A stretch of 64,000 bases of DNA, taken from the NCBI RefSeq assembly GCF_030272615.1, contig NC_081413.1, forward strand, positions 607,268,209-607,332,208, read 5' to 3'. The number at the start of each line of letters is the position of its first letter. Positions within the stretch are counted from its first letter, which is position 1. Source of the stretch: Cryptomeria japonica (taxonomy: Eukaryota > Streptophyta > Pinopsida > Cupressales > Cupressaceae). This document shows, piece by piece, positions 33,138 through 46,570 of this stretch. The position numbers and the translations under genes are program-made. The notes beneath the pieces were generated by a model that did not search any database, had not been told where the DNA came from, and worked only from the letters and a program-made list of their open reading frames with translations.

Positions 33138-34379
33138 TGGTGAGGGCTAGGTGAGCATGAAATTGTGTAAGGATACAATTTACAATGCTACATTAAGCCC
33201 CCACTTTAGCAGGAGCATGAATCTATTTCCATACTCATGATAAAGTACATTGTCACATTGAAAAAAAATCACTAAGTTCCAAGGGACTTAGGATCTTATC
33301 ATTCTAATATCGAGATACAATTAGCAACACATGAAAAGGATAGAAAGGCGTGACTTTACTCGACCTAGCAAGGCTTGTGCTTACTATGAGTCATGTAGGT
33401 TTAAATATTTTGAAAAAGATTGCAAATCAATAGGCTCGGTTTGTAAAGTAATCTAAACATTGAATTGAATTGACTACAAAATAGGTACTGCAATATGTAC
33501 AAAACATGTCATGGTGTGTGAAAAAAGTGTACAGACCAAGTTTCATGGTGTGTGCACAAAGTGTAAAATTGAGTAGAGTGTATGCCCTCATGTTAAATTG
33601 ATTGTGTATGCCTTACTAGGAGCAATAAATTTAGGGTAGAATAGAAGCATCCAAAACAAAATCACGTTGACACAATGAGATTCCCCCAAGAAAGAAGAAA
33701 TAAAAGGACAATGGTCACAACACATATATAAAAATTAACATAATGGATCTACTAGTTGGACTCAATATGCACTTTTGATAAATAATGTATATAAAAAATA
33801 ATTGCATTGAATTGAACTCGTCCCCGAAGGTAGTGGAACTACAAACACAATGGAAAAAGAGAACATAAGATAAATGAATAAATGTATTTTTTAGTCAACA
33901 TGAAAGAGACCAAAAAGATATCTCAACGCTTTGTATCATCCCCAAGTAGATAACATAAAGGAAGATTATCGAAAAATAACACATATATGACATAAAATTG
34001 AAACAATGTATAGAGAAATTAAGATACTCATAGAGTAATTTCATAACAAATTTAACTTCTCTATTACCTTGCTTCAACAAAGTATAAACAAGGGTCATCC
34101 AAAAAGAACCTAACATAACATAAAGACATATCAAGCATCACAACAAGGGGAAAGCACATTACTCACACACAAACACACATAGAGTTAGTCAAGAAAATCA
34201 TCCATTGCCCAATCTTTCTTAACATCATTTAGGGATGGTGGATGATATGCAAGAGGAGCAACAATGAGCATGATATATGGAGCTAATTAAAATGTTTATC
34301 AGCTATACATTAAAATGTTTAACTTTTCCCACATAAACATATCCAGTAAACAAGTCTCAGATTACTTAACCATAAGAAG
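33138..34379. other. Unassigned DNA
   Basis: No coding or RNA signal. It may include the outer end of the following minus-strand LTR, whose low-coordinate border I cannot place. Confidence 0.4.
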
Positions 34380-35389
34380 ATATAAACATGAAGGATCATA
34401 CACATGAAATACCAGATATGACATGGAAAAACCAAGAAGGGAAAATTTTTGGAGAATGTTAGTTCTCAATATAAAAACACCTATTAGGGTGAGGCTAGTT
34501 AAGGTAATTTTTATAAGATGGATCACTATAAAAATGCTCACTGCAGGTGGGCCCACTACCCAACTAAAACTGCTAGAAAAAGAAAGAAGGCCTCACTTCC
34601 TAGAAGAAGAAGAAAGAAATAAAGAATCCACTACTGAAGCGCATAGTTGACTTTCCATAAGAAACCTTAGGCTCACTGCCACTAGTACTAAACAACATCA
34701 ACACACAACCATATTGATCATCCACAACCAAATATAACTTTGCACAAACCAATAGGAGATAAATCTTCTTTTCAATCCAATTCCTCTAAATCTTTTTATC
34801 ATTTCCATATATTCCTCATTACACTCATTCCTCATTTATACTGGTCTCTAAAATGGAATTTTCAAGTCAGCGAAGGAGATAAAGAAACACAATTCAAAAT
34901 AGGTCTTCACTAAGCATTCCCATGGTGGAAAGGAATGAGAAGTGGACCACACCACGATGCACCAACACATTATCCAAATGCCATAATTTTTGGAGTAGAG
35001 GATAGAGCATTTGGGGTTAACTGGACTTGAACTAATCATAACTAAAACCACAACTCCAGAGAATACCAACACGTGTTGAATCAAAATAACAAAGATAGAC
35101 ATATGAATGACATAAATATGAGATCTCATCATCATAACTAAAAATGCGGAGCACTATAACTTCTGCCAGAAAACATCAATACTGCATAGACTTCTGGAAC
35201 ACAACTTCTAGACCTCCAAAGCACGAGAGAAATATCTCAAGGTAATATCCAACTTCATATCAACACATCATGAACATATGCAACATATCAATAATGCAAA
35301 GCAAAACCAAATATTGAAAACACAAAATGAGTATATTGACATCAATGATAGCCATATTGACACATCAATCATCTTCACATTTACAACAA
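34380..35389 (-). repeat. 3' LTR of minus-strand copia no. 3 (low-coordinate edge uncertain)
   Basis: The high edge is ACAACA at 35389 followed by a polypurine tract (ATCTCCCCCTTTG on plus). Part of it (34400-34560: GACATGGAAAAACCAAG, GAGAATGTTAGTTCTCAATA, GCTCACTGCAG) matches 37630-37770. This shows both belong to one LTR family. Confidence 0.65.
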
Positions 35390-35580
35390 TCTCCCCCTTT
35401 GTCATTGATGGAAACATTCATCAATGACAAACATCTTTCAGATTCTCCCCCTTAGAAAAAAGGGACTATATCTCTCCAAACTTTTCAAACTTCTCCAGAC
35501 TCTCAAACTTATCCCCCTTTGACATCAAGGACAAAGTTAAGCACAACTCATAAACCACATAACTTCCCCCTAAGAGGAAG
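35390..35580 (-). promoter_or_regulatory. Cluster of polypurine tracts, copia no. 3
   Basis: On the plus strand, pyrimidine tracts occur at about 35391 (ATCTCCCCCTTTG), 35444 (ATTCTCCCCCTTAG), 35513 (TATCCCCCTTTG) and 35563 (ACTTCCCCCTAAG). On the element strand these are repeated GGGGGA tracts, as in the other Sirevirus-like copies. Confidence 0.7.
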
Positions 35581-35599
35581 CCCCAAAAGATTATCCCAA

Positions 35600-37474
35600 A
35601 CTAACATATGCATGAAGTTCCCTATACTAATGCACTATTAAATGTACTTAGTTCAAACTAGTAAGGGGTATGACCCACAACATTTGTTGGAGATACTCAA
35701 AAGTATCTTTGCACAAAGCCTTTGTAAAGATATATGGAACTTGCTCTTTTGTAGGTACATATTTAAGTTATATTTTATTAAGGATTGCCTTCCCCCTTAA
35801 GAAATGATACCGAATAGAAATATGCTTTGTTTAGGAATGCAATACCTTTAGAGATATTGATTACACTTGTATTGTAACACATGATTGAGATCGGTTCATG
35901 AAACTTTACACCAATATCCTTCAATGTTTGTTTCATCCAAAGTACCTAAGTGCAACATGAAGCAGCTACAATGTACTCATCTTCTGCGGTTGATAAAGAT
36001 ACAAAATCATGATTCTTGCTTAACCATGCAACTAACCGGGAGCTAAGGAAAAATGCTCCACCACTAGTACTTTTTCCGTCATCAACACTTCCTTCCTAGT
36101 CTACATTAGTATACGCTTTTAGAGTAAAGTCTGATCCTCTAGGATACCACACTCCAAAAGCTTATGTTCCTTTCAAATATCTAAATGTCCTCTTCATTGC
36201 AACAACATGAGATTCTTTTGGTTCTTGTTGAAATTTGGCTGCAAGATAAACAACGTACATAATATCTGGTCAGGTAGTAGTTAGGTATAAAAATCCTCCA
36301 ATCATAGATCTGTACTTGCTTATATCAACTTTAAGAGATTTATCATCATTAGTCAACTTACATATGGTAGTCATAGGAGTACACACCAGTTTGGAATTCT
36401 TCAATCCAAACTTCTTCAATAGCTCTCTAACATGCTTTGACTAAGAAATGAAAATACCTTTACTGTTCTGATTCACTTGCAATCCAAGAAATAAATTTAA
36501 CTCACCGATCATAGACATTTAAAATTCCTTTTATATTTCACTTGCGAATTTATTGCATATGTCATCATTACCTTCAAAGATCATATCATCAACATACACA
36601 ACAATAATTAAGATCTTACTTGAATCAACTTTAAAGTAAAGATTGTTATCAACATACCCTTTTTGAAAACCTTGATTCAGTAGATACTTGTCTAATCTTC
36701 CATACCAAGCTCTAGGTGCTTGCTTCAACCCATACAACACCTTCTTTAATTTGCAAACAACATTTGGATCATCCGATAACTTGAATCCTTCTAGTTGCTC
36801 AATGTAAACTTCTTTTAATTATGCATTCATAAATGCTAATTTCACATCTATTTGATAAACTTTGAAATCCTTAAATGTTGAAAAATCTAAAAACATCCTA
36901 AGAGCCTCCATTCTAGCAACATGAGTGCATGTTTCTTCAAAACCAATTCCTTCAAAACCAATTCCTTCAACCAGTGTATATCCTTTGCATACCAATATTT
37001 CTTTATTTCTCACTACATGACCATCTTCATCCAACTTATTCTGGATTACCCATTTTGTTCCAATAACATTCCTATCTGCCGGTCTAGAGACTAGTTCCCA
37101 AGTCTAATTCTTCTCAATTTGATCCAGTTCTTCCTTCATAGCCTTCATCAAATTTTGACCTTTACAAGCTTCTTCAACTATCTTAGGTTCAGGTTCAGAA
37201 AGTAAACATAAAAGAACTTGTTCTTCAATAGATTTGCTTCTTTTAATAAATCCTCTATTTTTATCTCCTATAATTTGATTCTCAGAATAATTTTTCTAGA
37301 CATACCTTGGGGTTTTTAATATAGTTGTCGGAGCAACCCGAGTTTCTTTCTACTTGTCTTCATCCATGTTATTCTCTTTTTCTATGCTTATAGAATCATC
37401 AAATTCATAACCTTCATCAGTTCTACTGTCAAACTTTCCAATATTTCCTCCATCTCCTTGGATATAACACTTAC
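35600..37474 (-). pseudogene. Copia no. 3 reverse transcriptase and RNase H (decayed)
   Basis: Minus strand from 37470: the linker with many stops, then NVIGTKWVIQNKLDEDGHV, MEALRMFLDFSTFKDFKVYQ, IDVKLAFMNA (36819-37034), and VLYGLKQAPRAWYGRLDKYL, IIVVYVDDMIFEGND (36531-36740). The catalytic YVDD is intact. Lower down, decayed connection and RNase H read YRSMIGGFLYLT, STSGGAFFLSSRLVAW and VSLSTAEDEYI around 35950-36300. Gag, protease and integrase are absent: pol adjoins an LTR piece at 37475. Many stops make it inactive. Confidence 0.85.
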
Positions 37475-37894
37475 TGTTAAATATTTGGGCAACTGAGAGG
37501 GGGGGGGGGGGTAAATCAGTTGACAACTTCTTGTTTTAATTCTTTCACACATCCAGAATAACCACCAAAATTAATTAGTATAGATATAACATAAAAACAT
37601 ATACACAAAACAGATCACACAATGAACACCAAATGTGACATGGAAAACCCAAGAGGGGAAAAACCATGGAGAATGTTAGTTCTCAATATATAGAACTACT
37701 TAAGGTGATTTTTACAAAAGGGTGGCTCACTACCAGAATGCTCATTGCAGGAGGGCTCACTACCCAGAAAGGGTCACTGCTGAAGAAAGAAGAAAGAAGA
37801 AAGAAGAAAGAAAAGAGAATCCACCACTGAAAAATGAATTACAATACCAGAACTGCTTTTGATGCCTCTCAACAACACACTTCACATAACAACA
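37475..37894 (-). repeat. LTR piece joined directly to copia no. 3 pol
   Basis: Begins TGTTAAATATTTGGGC on plus, with a 12-13 G run near 37499-37511 (the C-rich LTR end seen in related elements), and ends near AACAACA at 37894. The block 37630-37770 matches the 3' LTR. No PBS or gag lies between it and pol, so it is either a 5' LTR brought in by an internal deletion or a separate insertion. There is no matching target duplication. Confidence 0.6.
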
Positions 37895-40516
37895 TCAATT
37901 AGTTTTTTTCACTAATTTGTTCATTAGGATCAACATGAACAACGGTATTATCATCATCCATATCATCATCTAAATTAATCATAATAGGATCTCTAACATG
38001 AAAAGAAGTTGAACAATTGTTTTTCTTCAGTATCCTTAATCTTGGTGATTTGAATTGAACTTCCTCCCTAGGGTTAGGCAAAGGTTGGACAAATGGGACT
38101 AAATCAAGATTTAGTATCTTTAGGGAGGAAATGGTTTGGAATGAAGTTAATGAGCCTTGCCATGACATTGTTGTTGGCGTTCTCTCACACAACAATTTTA
38201 TTTAGTTTTACTCGAGACTTGTGAATGTTGAGAATTAATCAACATAGGCTTCTATTCTTCCCTTGTAGGGGGGGAACGAAAGGAGACCCACTAGGTTGAG
38301 AGATATCAAATGCCAAGTGTTTTCCTTTATAAGATGTTGGATGTGGGACCACACATACATAGGAGGAATAAAAGGAGTAGGAAGAAGACCAGGCCCAAGA
38401 TGAGGAGGAGGAATATACATGGGTGAAGGGTATCTAGGTTTACTTAAGACCATTATCATATTAGTCTTCCTTTTTATATAAGATCTAAAATCAACATCCT
38501 CTCAAGGCTTTAAAGGTTTAGGTTGTTTAGGCCAAAAGTAATCAAGGGTGAAATTTCCACACTTGGATGTGGGTCGGTAAAGGATATGATTAGTCATGAT
38601 AATATTCCCATTTTGGGGGAAATTAAAACACTTATGAATTGTAGAAGAAATAGCTTTCATGGAAGAGATCCAAGGATGTCCCAACTTCACACAAAACTGA
38701 CCTAGTGTAGGAATAATAACAAAGGTAACATCTAATCACTTAGTACCAACCTCATCACAAAGAGTAATAGAACCAATAGTAGGAGAAGATAAACCATCAT
38801 ACACCTCAAAATCATACTATAAGATTTATCATATGTAACTTCGTGTAATTGTTGAGTAAAAATATATTCTTTAGTAATAACATCCACCATACATGTTGGA
38901 CCAATGAGCACCCCTCATGAGTGTTTGCCTTTAATATTTGCTATTTTGTATAATGGTTCATTAAGTGCAATAATAGTTTCACTAGGATCAAAGGTGATGC
39001 ATAATTCAAGTTTAGGTCTAGTTTTTTAAATAAGATTCACAACATTATTGGAATCCACACCTAAGTCATCGGGAAAGAATGCAAGTGACTCAGACTCAAC
39101 AACATTGGTAGAGTGGGAATGCAAAGGATTGGTTAATATTTGGAGGTTTTGATTAGTAGTTTCTACAGATGTGTTCCCTTTATCATTCACAACAATTATA
39201 GATATAACATTGTTATCAATAAGGTCTTGAATCTTATACCTCAACTTATAGAACTTCTCAGTATCATGTCCTGCTTGACGATGGTATTGGAAAAATGATT
39301 TGTGGTCAAAGGAGGGTGGTAGAGGTTTATAGGTATTTATAGGATTGATGGGAGGAAGTTGCAATGGATTAGCATCAATCAACCTCAACATTATACTATG
39401 CAAAGATTCAAAAAGAGGATTTAATTCTTTTCTAAAGTATTTGGATAAAGGGGCCACACTTGATGTTGTGGCTACCTCTTGAGTGTTGATGTTGTTCCAG
39501 AAGAGTTATCATTTATCATGATGAAACCTTTTTTGTGTTTGTTGAATTTTGGAACTGATTGTTTGGCTCTCTCATTCTTATCAATGAGATCCATTGAAGG
39601 GGATGATTTAAATTGGCTTACTTGAAGTTGATAGTTATAAAGAACTGTACATAATTGCATGAAAGAAGTAAACTAAGATGATTAGTACTTATCTCTAATA
39701 TCCTTTTGCAAATTAGTAATGAAAATTTCTTGAACATCATGATCAAGCACATGATAAGAAATTTGTGAATGCAAATGTTTATATTTACCAATAAAATCAT
39801 TTCCATTTTTTCTAACTCCTTACTTACAATGTATCAAATCAGTTAAAGTAATCTTAGGACCAAACCTTTTTGAAATTATTGAATAAAATCATTAGCCAAT
39901 TGTTCAAAAGAAGTGATATAATAGAAAGGTGAAGAACAATACCATTGCAAAGTTTTATCTCTAAAGGTTCAGGTGAATAATTTTGCCACGAGTCTTTGAT
40001 CATGAGAGAAATTACTACACAAGGTTTGGAATGTCTTCACATGAGTCAATGCATCACCTTTTCCATTGTATAACTCTAATTGAGGGAGTTCCACATTCTT
40101 AGGATCAATCGTACAAACAAGCTTGTTAGATAGTGGGCTTGCTACATCATAAGTGGGAACACTGAACTTGGATTGGGTTAAAGAAGCCATTTTTTGTTTC
40201 AAAGATGAAACACCTTGAGCTAAGTTATTGATAGTGGCTTTGGTGGATGGATTGGAATTGGAAATATTGGATTGTGATGGAGGAGTAATGTTTTGGTAGG
40301 TAGGTGGGGTTGAGAATAAGGAGGGGGAACATTGTGATATGTTCATATAGGAGATGGTTGGGAAACAAATGGAAGACTTACTAAAGGAGGCATACTAGAG
40401 TATGAATTAATAGGATTTCCCCCATGACTAACATGTGTAAGATTAACATTTTATGTAGAGGTAGTCATGATAGAAGATGTATATGTAGGCACACTAGGAA
40501 AGGCTTTAGTCATAGG
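37895..40516 (-). pseudogene. Tat-type Ty3/gypsy gag-protease relic
   Basis: On the minus strand, a gag start near 40516 (MTKAFPSVPTYTSSIM) leads to 39969-40346 with the gag domain (VELPQLELYNGKGDALTHVK, TFQTLCSNFSHDQRLVAKLF). Near 39250 lies YHRQAGHDTEKFYKLRYKIQ. The Tat-lineage form is C-x2-H-x4-GHDTEKC, so both Cys are lost here. The protease end reads KLGHPWISSMKAISSTIHKC (38502-38690), and 37899-38459 is the linker toward RT. Stops separate the blocks. RT is absent because the copia LTR piece begins at 37894. Tat lineage is inferred from the HDTEK and GHPWISSMKA motifs. Confidence 0.75.
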
Positions 40517-41917
40517 TGTAGTGCCCCTTCCTGATTCATCTTTTTATTTTGTGCTTAGATAGACTATATTTCCATAACATATACTACCTTGAGATGCTTT
40601 TGATAGATGTTTATCGATTTACTTATGTTTTGGATGCTTCATTGTTGATGTCAGACATGTTATATTTGCACTTGATATTATGATTTCATGAGGATGATGA
40701 TGATATTCATAGACTATTATGATGATGAACTCTTATTTGATGATCTTTATGTGCTCATTTCATATGCGTGGATTATATTTATGGTGATTGGATGGTATCT
40801 TATGACATACTAACCCTATTTCATGATTATGATTCTATGCGATGTCTTGATGTTATATTGTGTGTCTATCTTTGTGAGTAGAGATGATGTCATATCACTC
40901 ATTGCAAGCATGATATGCCCTTGTGATTCTCTATCACTTGTCTGCTTATTATGATATATATGTATTGTATATGTTGTGTCTAGTGTTTGATGCAGGTTTG
41001 TAGGTACTAGACATTGACTCCACCTAGCTTCACAGGTTTGAGTGTGTCTCTATTCCAATGGCAAGATGTCGAAGATAACATAGTTTCCCTCACACACTCT
41101 AGGTCTAAGTTGTGTACCTTGTTGATTGCGCCACAACGCGAGTTAAGGTTAGAGTCTTCTGTTGTGTTCATTCCCTTTGGCGTAAGATGTTATGAGTCTA
41201 TGTTTGTTCCTAGTTAGGTGATGTGTGATTATTTAATTATTAAATATTTATTTTTGATTGATTGATGTTTAAGTTATTGATTTAATCTATTACTTGATTT
41301 AATGTTTAATAAAGGATTAATTATTATATATTATTACTTATTATTTAAATTACACTTATTTTTAATTGAGTTTTATTTAGTGTTGATTAATGGATTCTTA
41401 TATTTATTTATTTTTATGATGTCTTATGATTCCTTATTATAATAATTTATTTATGTTATATATTTCATAATTTCTATTTAATTAATTAATATCATTGAAC
41501 CTATGCATTTGATATTTAATGGAATTAATATTTGTTCTATTTTATTTAATGGCTTTTATTATTAATATTTATTTTTAATTATTTGTCAAGTTTAGGTAAT
41601 GAATTGTGTTTTGGGAATTATTATTTATTGGTTGGATAAATAATAATATCCATGTGTTTATTGGGATTATAATTTTATATTTATTTATTTATTTTTTTTC
41701 TACCTCTTTGTTTAATTTATTAATCTACCTATCGTTTTATTTGATTGGTGGGATGGGGAGGTAGGTAAATAAAAATTTAATTACTAAATACCTTCCTTGA
41801 ACTTAGGAAAGGTAGGTATAATATATGATTTTTAAAATAATTTGATTGGTTGAGTTTTTATATAGTTTTGGGTTAAATTTTTTATTAAAAAGGAGTTTCC
41901 TATGCATGGGTTGGAAT
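40517..41917. other. Unassigned DNA upstream of the Tat relic
   Basis: The stretch to about 41220 could be 5' UTR or LTR of the Tat element, but I find no PBS. Beyond that it is strongly AT-rich. The open frame at 41014-41217 shows no motif. Confidence 0.4.
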
Positions 41918-42150
41918 CACTAGTAGAAATATGATGACTAAAATTTTTAGTCACGACAACTAAAAATGGCTAAATTCTAGTCATCTTTTGTAACACAACT
42001 ATAAATGATTAATTTGGTAATCGGGTTAGAAACACAACTAAATAATTAGTCACACAAATAAAAATGACTAAATAAATGACTATTACTCTTCCATACTATT
42101 AGTCACAAAAATTAAAATGACTAAATAAATGACTATTACTCCTATTGTCA
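41918..42150 (+). mobile_element. One end of a CACTA-type DNA transposon (candidate)
   Basis: CACTAGTAGAAAT at 41918-41930 matches the terminal motif of plant CACTA (CMC/EnSpm) elements. It is followed by repeated GACTAAA/TTAGTC subterminal motifs on both strands (for example GACTAAAATTTTTAGTC at 41935-41951) and a 27-bp direct repeat (42061-42087 and 42114-42140). Subterminal repeats are typical of the superfamily. The opposite terminus was not found, so this may be a fragment. Confidence 0.5.
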
Positions 42151-45100
42151 TTTTCTAATTTCTTATTAATATTTAATCATAAAGACTTAAAAAAGTTTTA
42201 ATATGGCTGGAAGTGAAATTGCATATCTACTTGAAAATTGGGTATTACACCTCTTTTGCCTATAGATATCTAAAACAAGTATATGTTAAACAATTAATGG
42301 TTTAAAATGAATAAAAATGAATGCAAGACGATTCAAGATGTATCACATCATCATTTTTTCTCGAGTTGATACCTGTTGGCCACTCACATTGATCTCAGTC
42401 AAAACTCTATTTAAAAGAGATCTTATTCCAATGATGTTGGAAGTCTCCTCCTTTGTTAGATATTCCACAAATATTTATTTATTTGAACATTGTTGGTATT
42501 TTTATTGGGATATTTATAGTAGATGTTTGGGTCTATTTTTTATGTACAAATATTAAATTAAATGAATTAGATAAATTATTGTCTAATTTTAAATAGGATA
42601 TTTTTTTTATATATAAATTCAAGGACGAGTTTTTAAAGAATATGTTTTAATAGTTTTTTTTTAAAAAAGAATAAAACTTGTACATATAAAATTAATAGGG
42701 AAAGAGGATTAAATTTTATTGTATCATCAACTTCTTTCAAGAAATGTCATTGTTTCTCAACTATTATCAAATTAAAATAATATATTGTTTTTATTTTATT
42801 TATTAAGTTGTAAAAATAAACCTTTAATAATTGATTTGTTTGGAAAAAAATTAAAAATAAACTGATTTAATTTTTTTTTTAATAAATTAATAAATCAAAA
42901 AATGTCATTAAAATGTTTATAACTTATATTACATGTGAATAAACTCATAATTTATATTATTATATTATAGATCAATTTTTTTTTATGTTGCTTAGGATTT
43001 TTTCACAATGATTTAGTTTCATTATCCTCTATTTATCTTTTTGTGAAATTTAGTTTATTTTGATTATAAATTAAAGAACATTTTAAATATAATACATATT
43101 TTTAAAATATATATATTTTTTATCTTGTTCATAGGTTAACTTAAAAGAACTACCTATTACAACAAATAATGAAGATTAAATTTAAGCACTTATTTTAGAT
43201 TAAAGAAGGTAAATAATTTTAAAATGCCTGGTGATTCCAACCTGAGATTACCAACCTTTTGCAACAAAAACAATTTTTGTAAATTATAATGTTAACAAAT
43301 GTGCATCTATACTATAAAATACAATAAAAAAATTTAAAGAAAGAAAAATAATTGCTTTTCATTGGTCTAAATAATTTTTTTTAATAACCATATAAGCACA
43401 ACAAATGAATTTTCATTACAATAGTATTGGCTAACGGCAAGTATAAGAGAAAGATTTATCATTTATATCATAAAATTAATATTGACATCATAAAATTAGT
43501 ATTGACATCACAACATATTCAAGAAAGCAAAATCAATATATTTTCTCTTACCATAATCACACTAAAATTATAACACATTTAAGGATAAGAGAAAGATTTA
43601 TCATCTATATCATAAAATTAATATTGACATCACAATTTAATCGACGATAGATTCACAATTATTTCTTACTCAAATATCATTATTTTTTAAATAATTATAA
43701 ACAAAATCCCCAAATGGTTATTAATTCTTATAAATTTCTTTCAAACATAATAAGAAATATGCATGTATGATGTATTGAATACCTTTAATTTTATCTTTTC
43801 ATCACAATAAACATGTTGTTAGCTCACATGTGTGTTCATCAAACTAGACACCATTGACACATTTTCAGCATTAGATTTTGAAAGATTTCTTCTTTTCAAT
43901 GGTCAAAAGATAAAAATGAAGAAACTTCCATTTTGAAGGAGTTATTTTGGTTATAAAAAAGAAATCATGAAGAAGATTCTATCATTCTACATTTGAGGGG
44001 ATTCTTCTTTTGATGGGATTCTTCTTTGCAATTATATTTACATTTAATCATTATTAAATGATATCAAATTTTATGAGCTTTTCTTTTGATTTTCTTGACC
44101 TTTTCTACCTTTCTCCACTGTCTTGTATGGCTTTTGAATGAAGTCTCCTTTACTGTTAAGAATTTACTGTGTCTTTGATCTGAATGTTACCTTCACTGTC
44201 CTTGAAGATTGGATTTGATCTTAAATTTTCTGGCATTAACATATGATTGTTACTGTTATTTACCCTGTTGCTGTAACAAGATACTTTTAGACCTTTGACA
44301 GTAATATGCATCAGTTCTTTATATGTTAAAGAATTTCCTTTTGATGTTGGACCCTTCATTGACTACAAATCCTTTAAATCTATAACTATCCTCTGAGAGT
44401 GACATTCCTATTTTGATTTTCATGACTGCATCTTTAAATGCTACTCCTTTCATTGTTTTAGGTTGCCATCATGATTCATGATAGTGGGATGTCTTCTCAA
44501 TCTGTAAAATAATACTCAGAGCCTTTTATGAAACAAAAACCCTATGATCTTTTTCTTGTCTAGGGCTGTGGCTTATGCACTTACAGTCATGATGCCTTTG
44601 TATCCCTCTTGCCACTGCATCTTAAGGAATTTGTGCTCATGACAGTATTTGCACTGCCATTGGCCATGATTATAACCTTCCATTTGAATCATTCAAGATT
44701 GATAACCACTATCTTTATAATCATTTCAAATTCTGCAAACTTCGCTTTGGCAGGTTGTTGGTAATGTTGGACTGTGGATTGAAGTTTGATTCATTATCTT
44801 GAGCCTCTCTATGACTGGCTGCAAATGATATCTCATTGACTGCCTTCTCCCATTCATTTTGCATGGACTGTAAACCACTCCATTTAGACCTTACTTTGTC
44901 ATGTAGCTGAGATTCACTGTTTTGACAGTTAATGATATCACTGTCACAACTTTTGGCTATATTAGTGCTATATTTTCTGTCACCTCTGTATATTTCTCTT
45001 TCAGTTTTGATTGTTGGCTAAAATTCATTGACTATATTTTGAAGTTGTAAATCATCTTATGACACTATACTATGGACTATGATTTATTCCACTCTTTGGT

Positions 45101-46184
45101 CTTTGTTAATGCTCTTTGTTTTCTGAGATTTTCTGTCTTGGAGGCTGATCTTGCACTTGTCTTTGATGACTATTCTATAACCTTTTTGTGGTGCTCTGAG
45201 ATCATTGTACTTTGGAAGTATGTGATCACTGTGTTTGTCTCTTCATCAAACTATGGATTATTTATCAGTGCCTCCCATATTCATTGTTGTGTACTGGTTA
45301 TTGAAGACTGTGACTGGGTCTGCACTTTGTGATTTGATCCATTTTGTTGTACTGAAGCTTTCCAGTATCTTTTTCAAGGCTTGCCTTAGGAGATATCTGT
45401 CTTTTGCTTACAAATTCCTTCATGCCTTTGAAACTTTGACTTGTGGTTGCTTATCCATGTTGAAAGATCCTTTATTGCTGCTCTTTCTTTGGTTCTAGGG
45501 ATCAACTTTATGCTCTACCTTCTAGTGGCAGTCAAAAGATGACTGTATGTTGTTTTCTCTAATCACTGAAACTTGTCAATATGACTGCTATAACACTTTT
45601 GTGAGATTTGTATGTATTGACATCAAACCTCTGTCAAGGATATCTACTTTTCTCATAGTCTTTATGGCTATGAACATTATAAGGATTTTGTGAGCTTTTT
45701 GATCTCTGTGGCTGTGATTGGTACTGCATTTTAGGACTGTCTTTTTGACAGTAATCATTGATGCTTAATGATCAAAATCTATCTCTTCTATTCTTTGATC
45801 ATTGCATCCTTGACTCTTCATTATGTGTGCTGCAAAACCCTAGGGTTTTGATTATTGAATAATCATTCCTTTTGGACTGCACACTATTCTCTATTTGGAT
45901 TGACAACCATCATTATGCCTAATATTAATGGTATGGAAATTCTAGAAATTATGGAGTCTGGAATGCTTCAAGACCAGAAACTTTTGCAAATTTAAAGCTC
46001 GGTAAAGTACACATTCTGAAATATCTAAAATCTTTGCAAAGACAATAAATTCCAAACTCTACAACCATAAAACATAAAACTCCAATGTTACTTGAATCAA
46101 ACCCGTTTAGATTCCCCAACAAAAAGTATTATGTAGAAATGCCATGATATGTATGCAAATGAATACGAGTCGTAATCTCTCTCT
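42151..46184. other. AT-rich unassigned DNA
   Basis: No gene recognised. There is a direct repeat of about 50 bp at 43441-43490 and 43583-43632 (GATAAGAGAAAGATTTATCA), with a short third copy at 43491-43510, and a palindrome AAAACCCTAGGGTTTT near 45835. From 44100 to 45850 the sequence is less AT-rich and full of TGACTG/GACAGT motifs, but I cannot assign it. Confidence 0.4.
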
Positions 46185-46570
46185 CTCTTCGGAAATTCTA
46201 GATTGGAGGGGATCTGACATTTGGCCTATAAAGTTCTCGGCTTGTTGCATTTCTCTTCCCAAGAATCCTCCCTTTAGGTTCCAACTGACGTGGCTCTGAG
46301 ACTCTTCTCTTCATGACTTTATGGCTCATTGGTGGAGAGCTGGTGGCCCAGCTTATGGCATTGATATGTTTTCCTTTTCTAAAAAACTACAATATGTCAA
46401 AAGGAAGCTGAAGAATTGAAACAAGATTTTCTTTGGTAATCTTTACATTATGAAAAAGAGGGCTCAAGAACGTCTGGCAATCATTACAAGGTAGATTAGA
46501 GACCTGGGTTTTTCTGAAGCTCTTAGCAGAGAAGAATCTCAGGCTTCCAGGGATTTAGAAGAGTGGGATC
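46185..46570 (+). pseudogene. LINE (non-LTR retrotransposon) endonuclease end and linker, left part
   Basis: The plus strand reads LDWRGSDIWPIKFSACC, where plant LINE endonucleases end in GSDHWPI; the catalytic-region His is Ile here. Then come PPFRFQLTWL-stop-DSSLHDF, HWWRAGGPAYG, LQYVKRKLKN-stop-NKIFFGNLY, AQERLAIITR and SREESQASRDLEEWD. This is the endonuclease-to-RT linker of L1-type plant LINEs, with three in-frame stops. At 46570 the frame is cut by the sequence called LTR A and continues at 54049. Confidence 0.8.

Noticed and set aside
45835-45850. Telomere-like repeat
   Set aside because: A single AAAACCCTAGGGTTTT palindrome, not an array of TTTAGGG.
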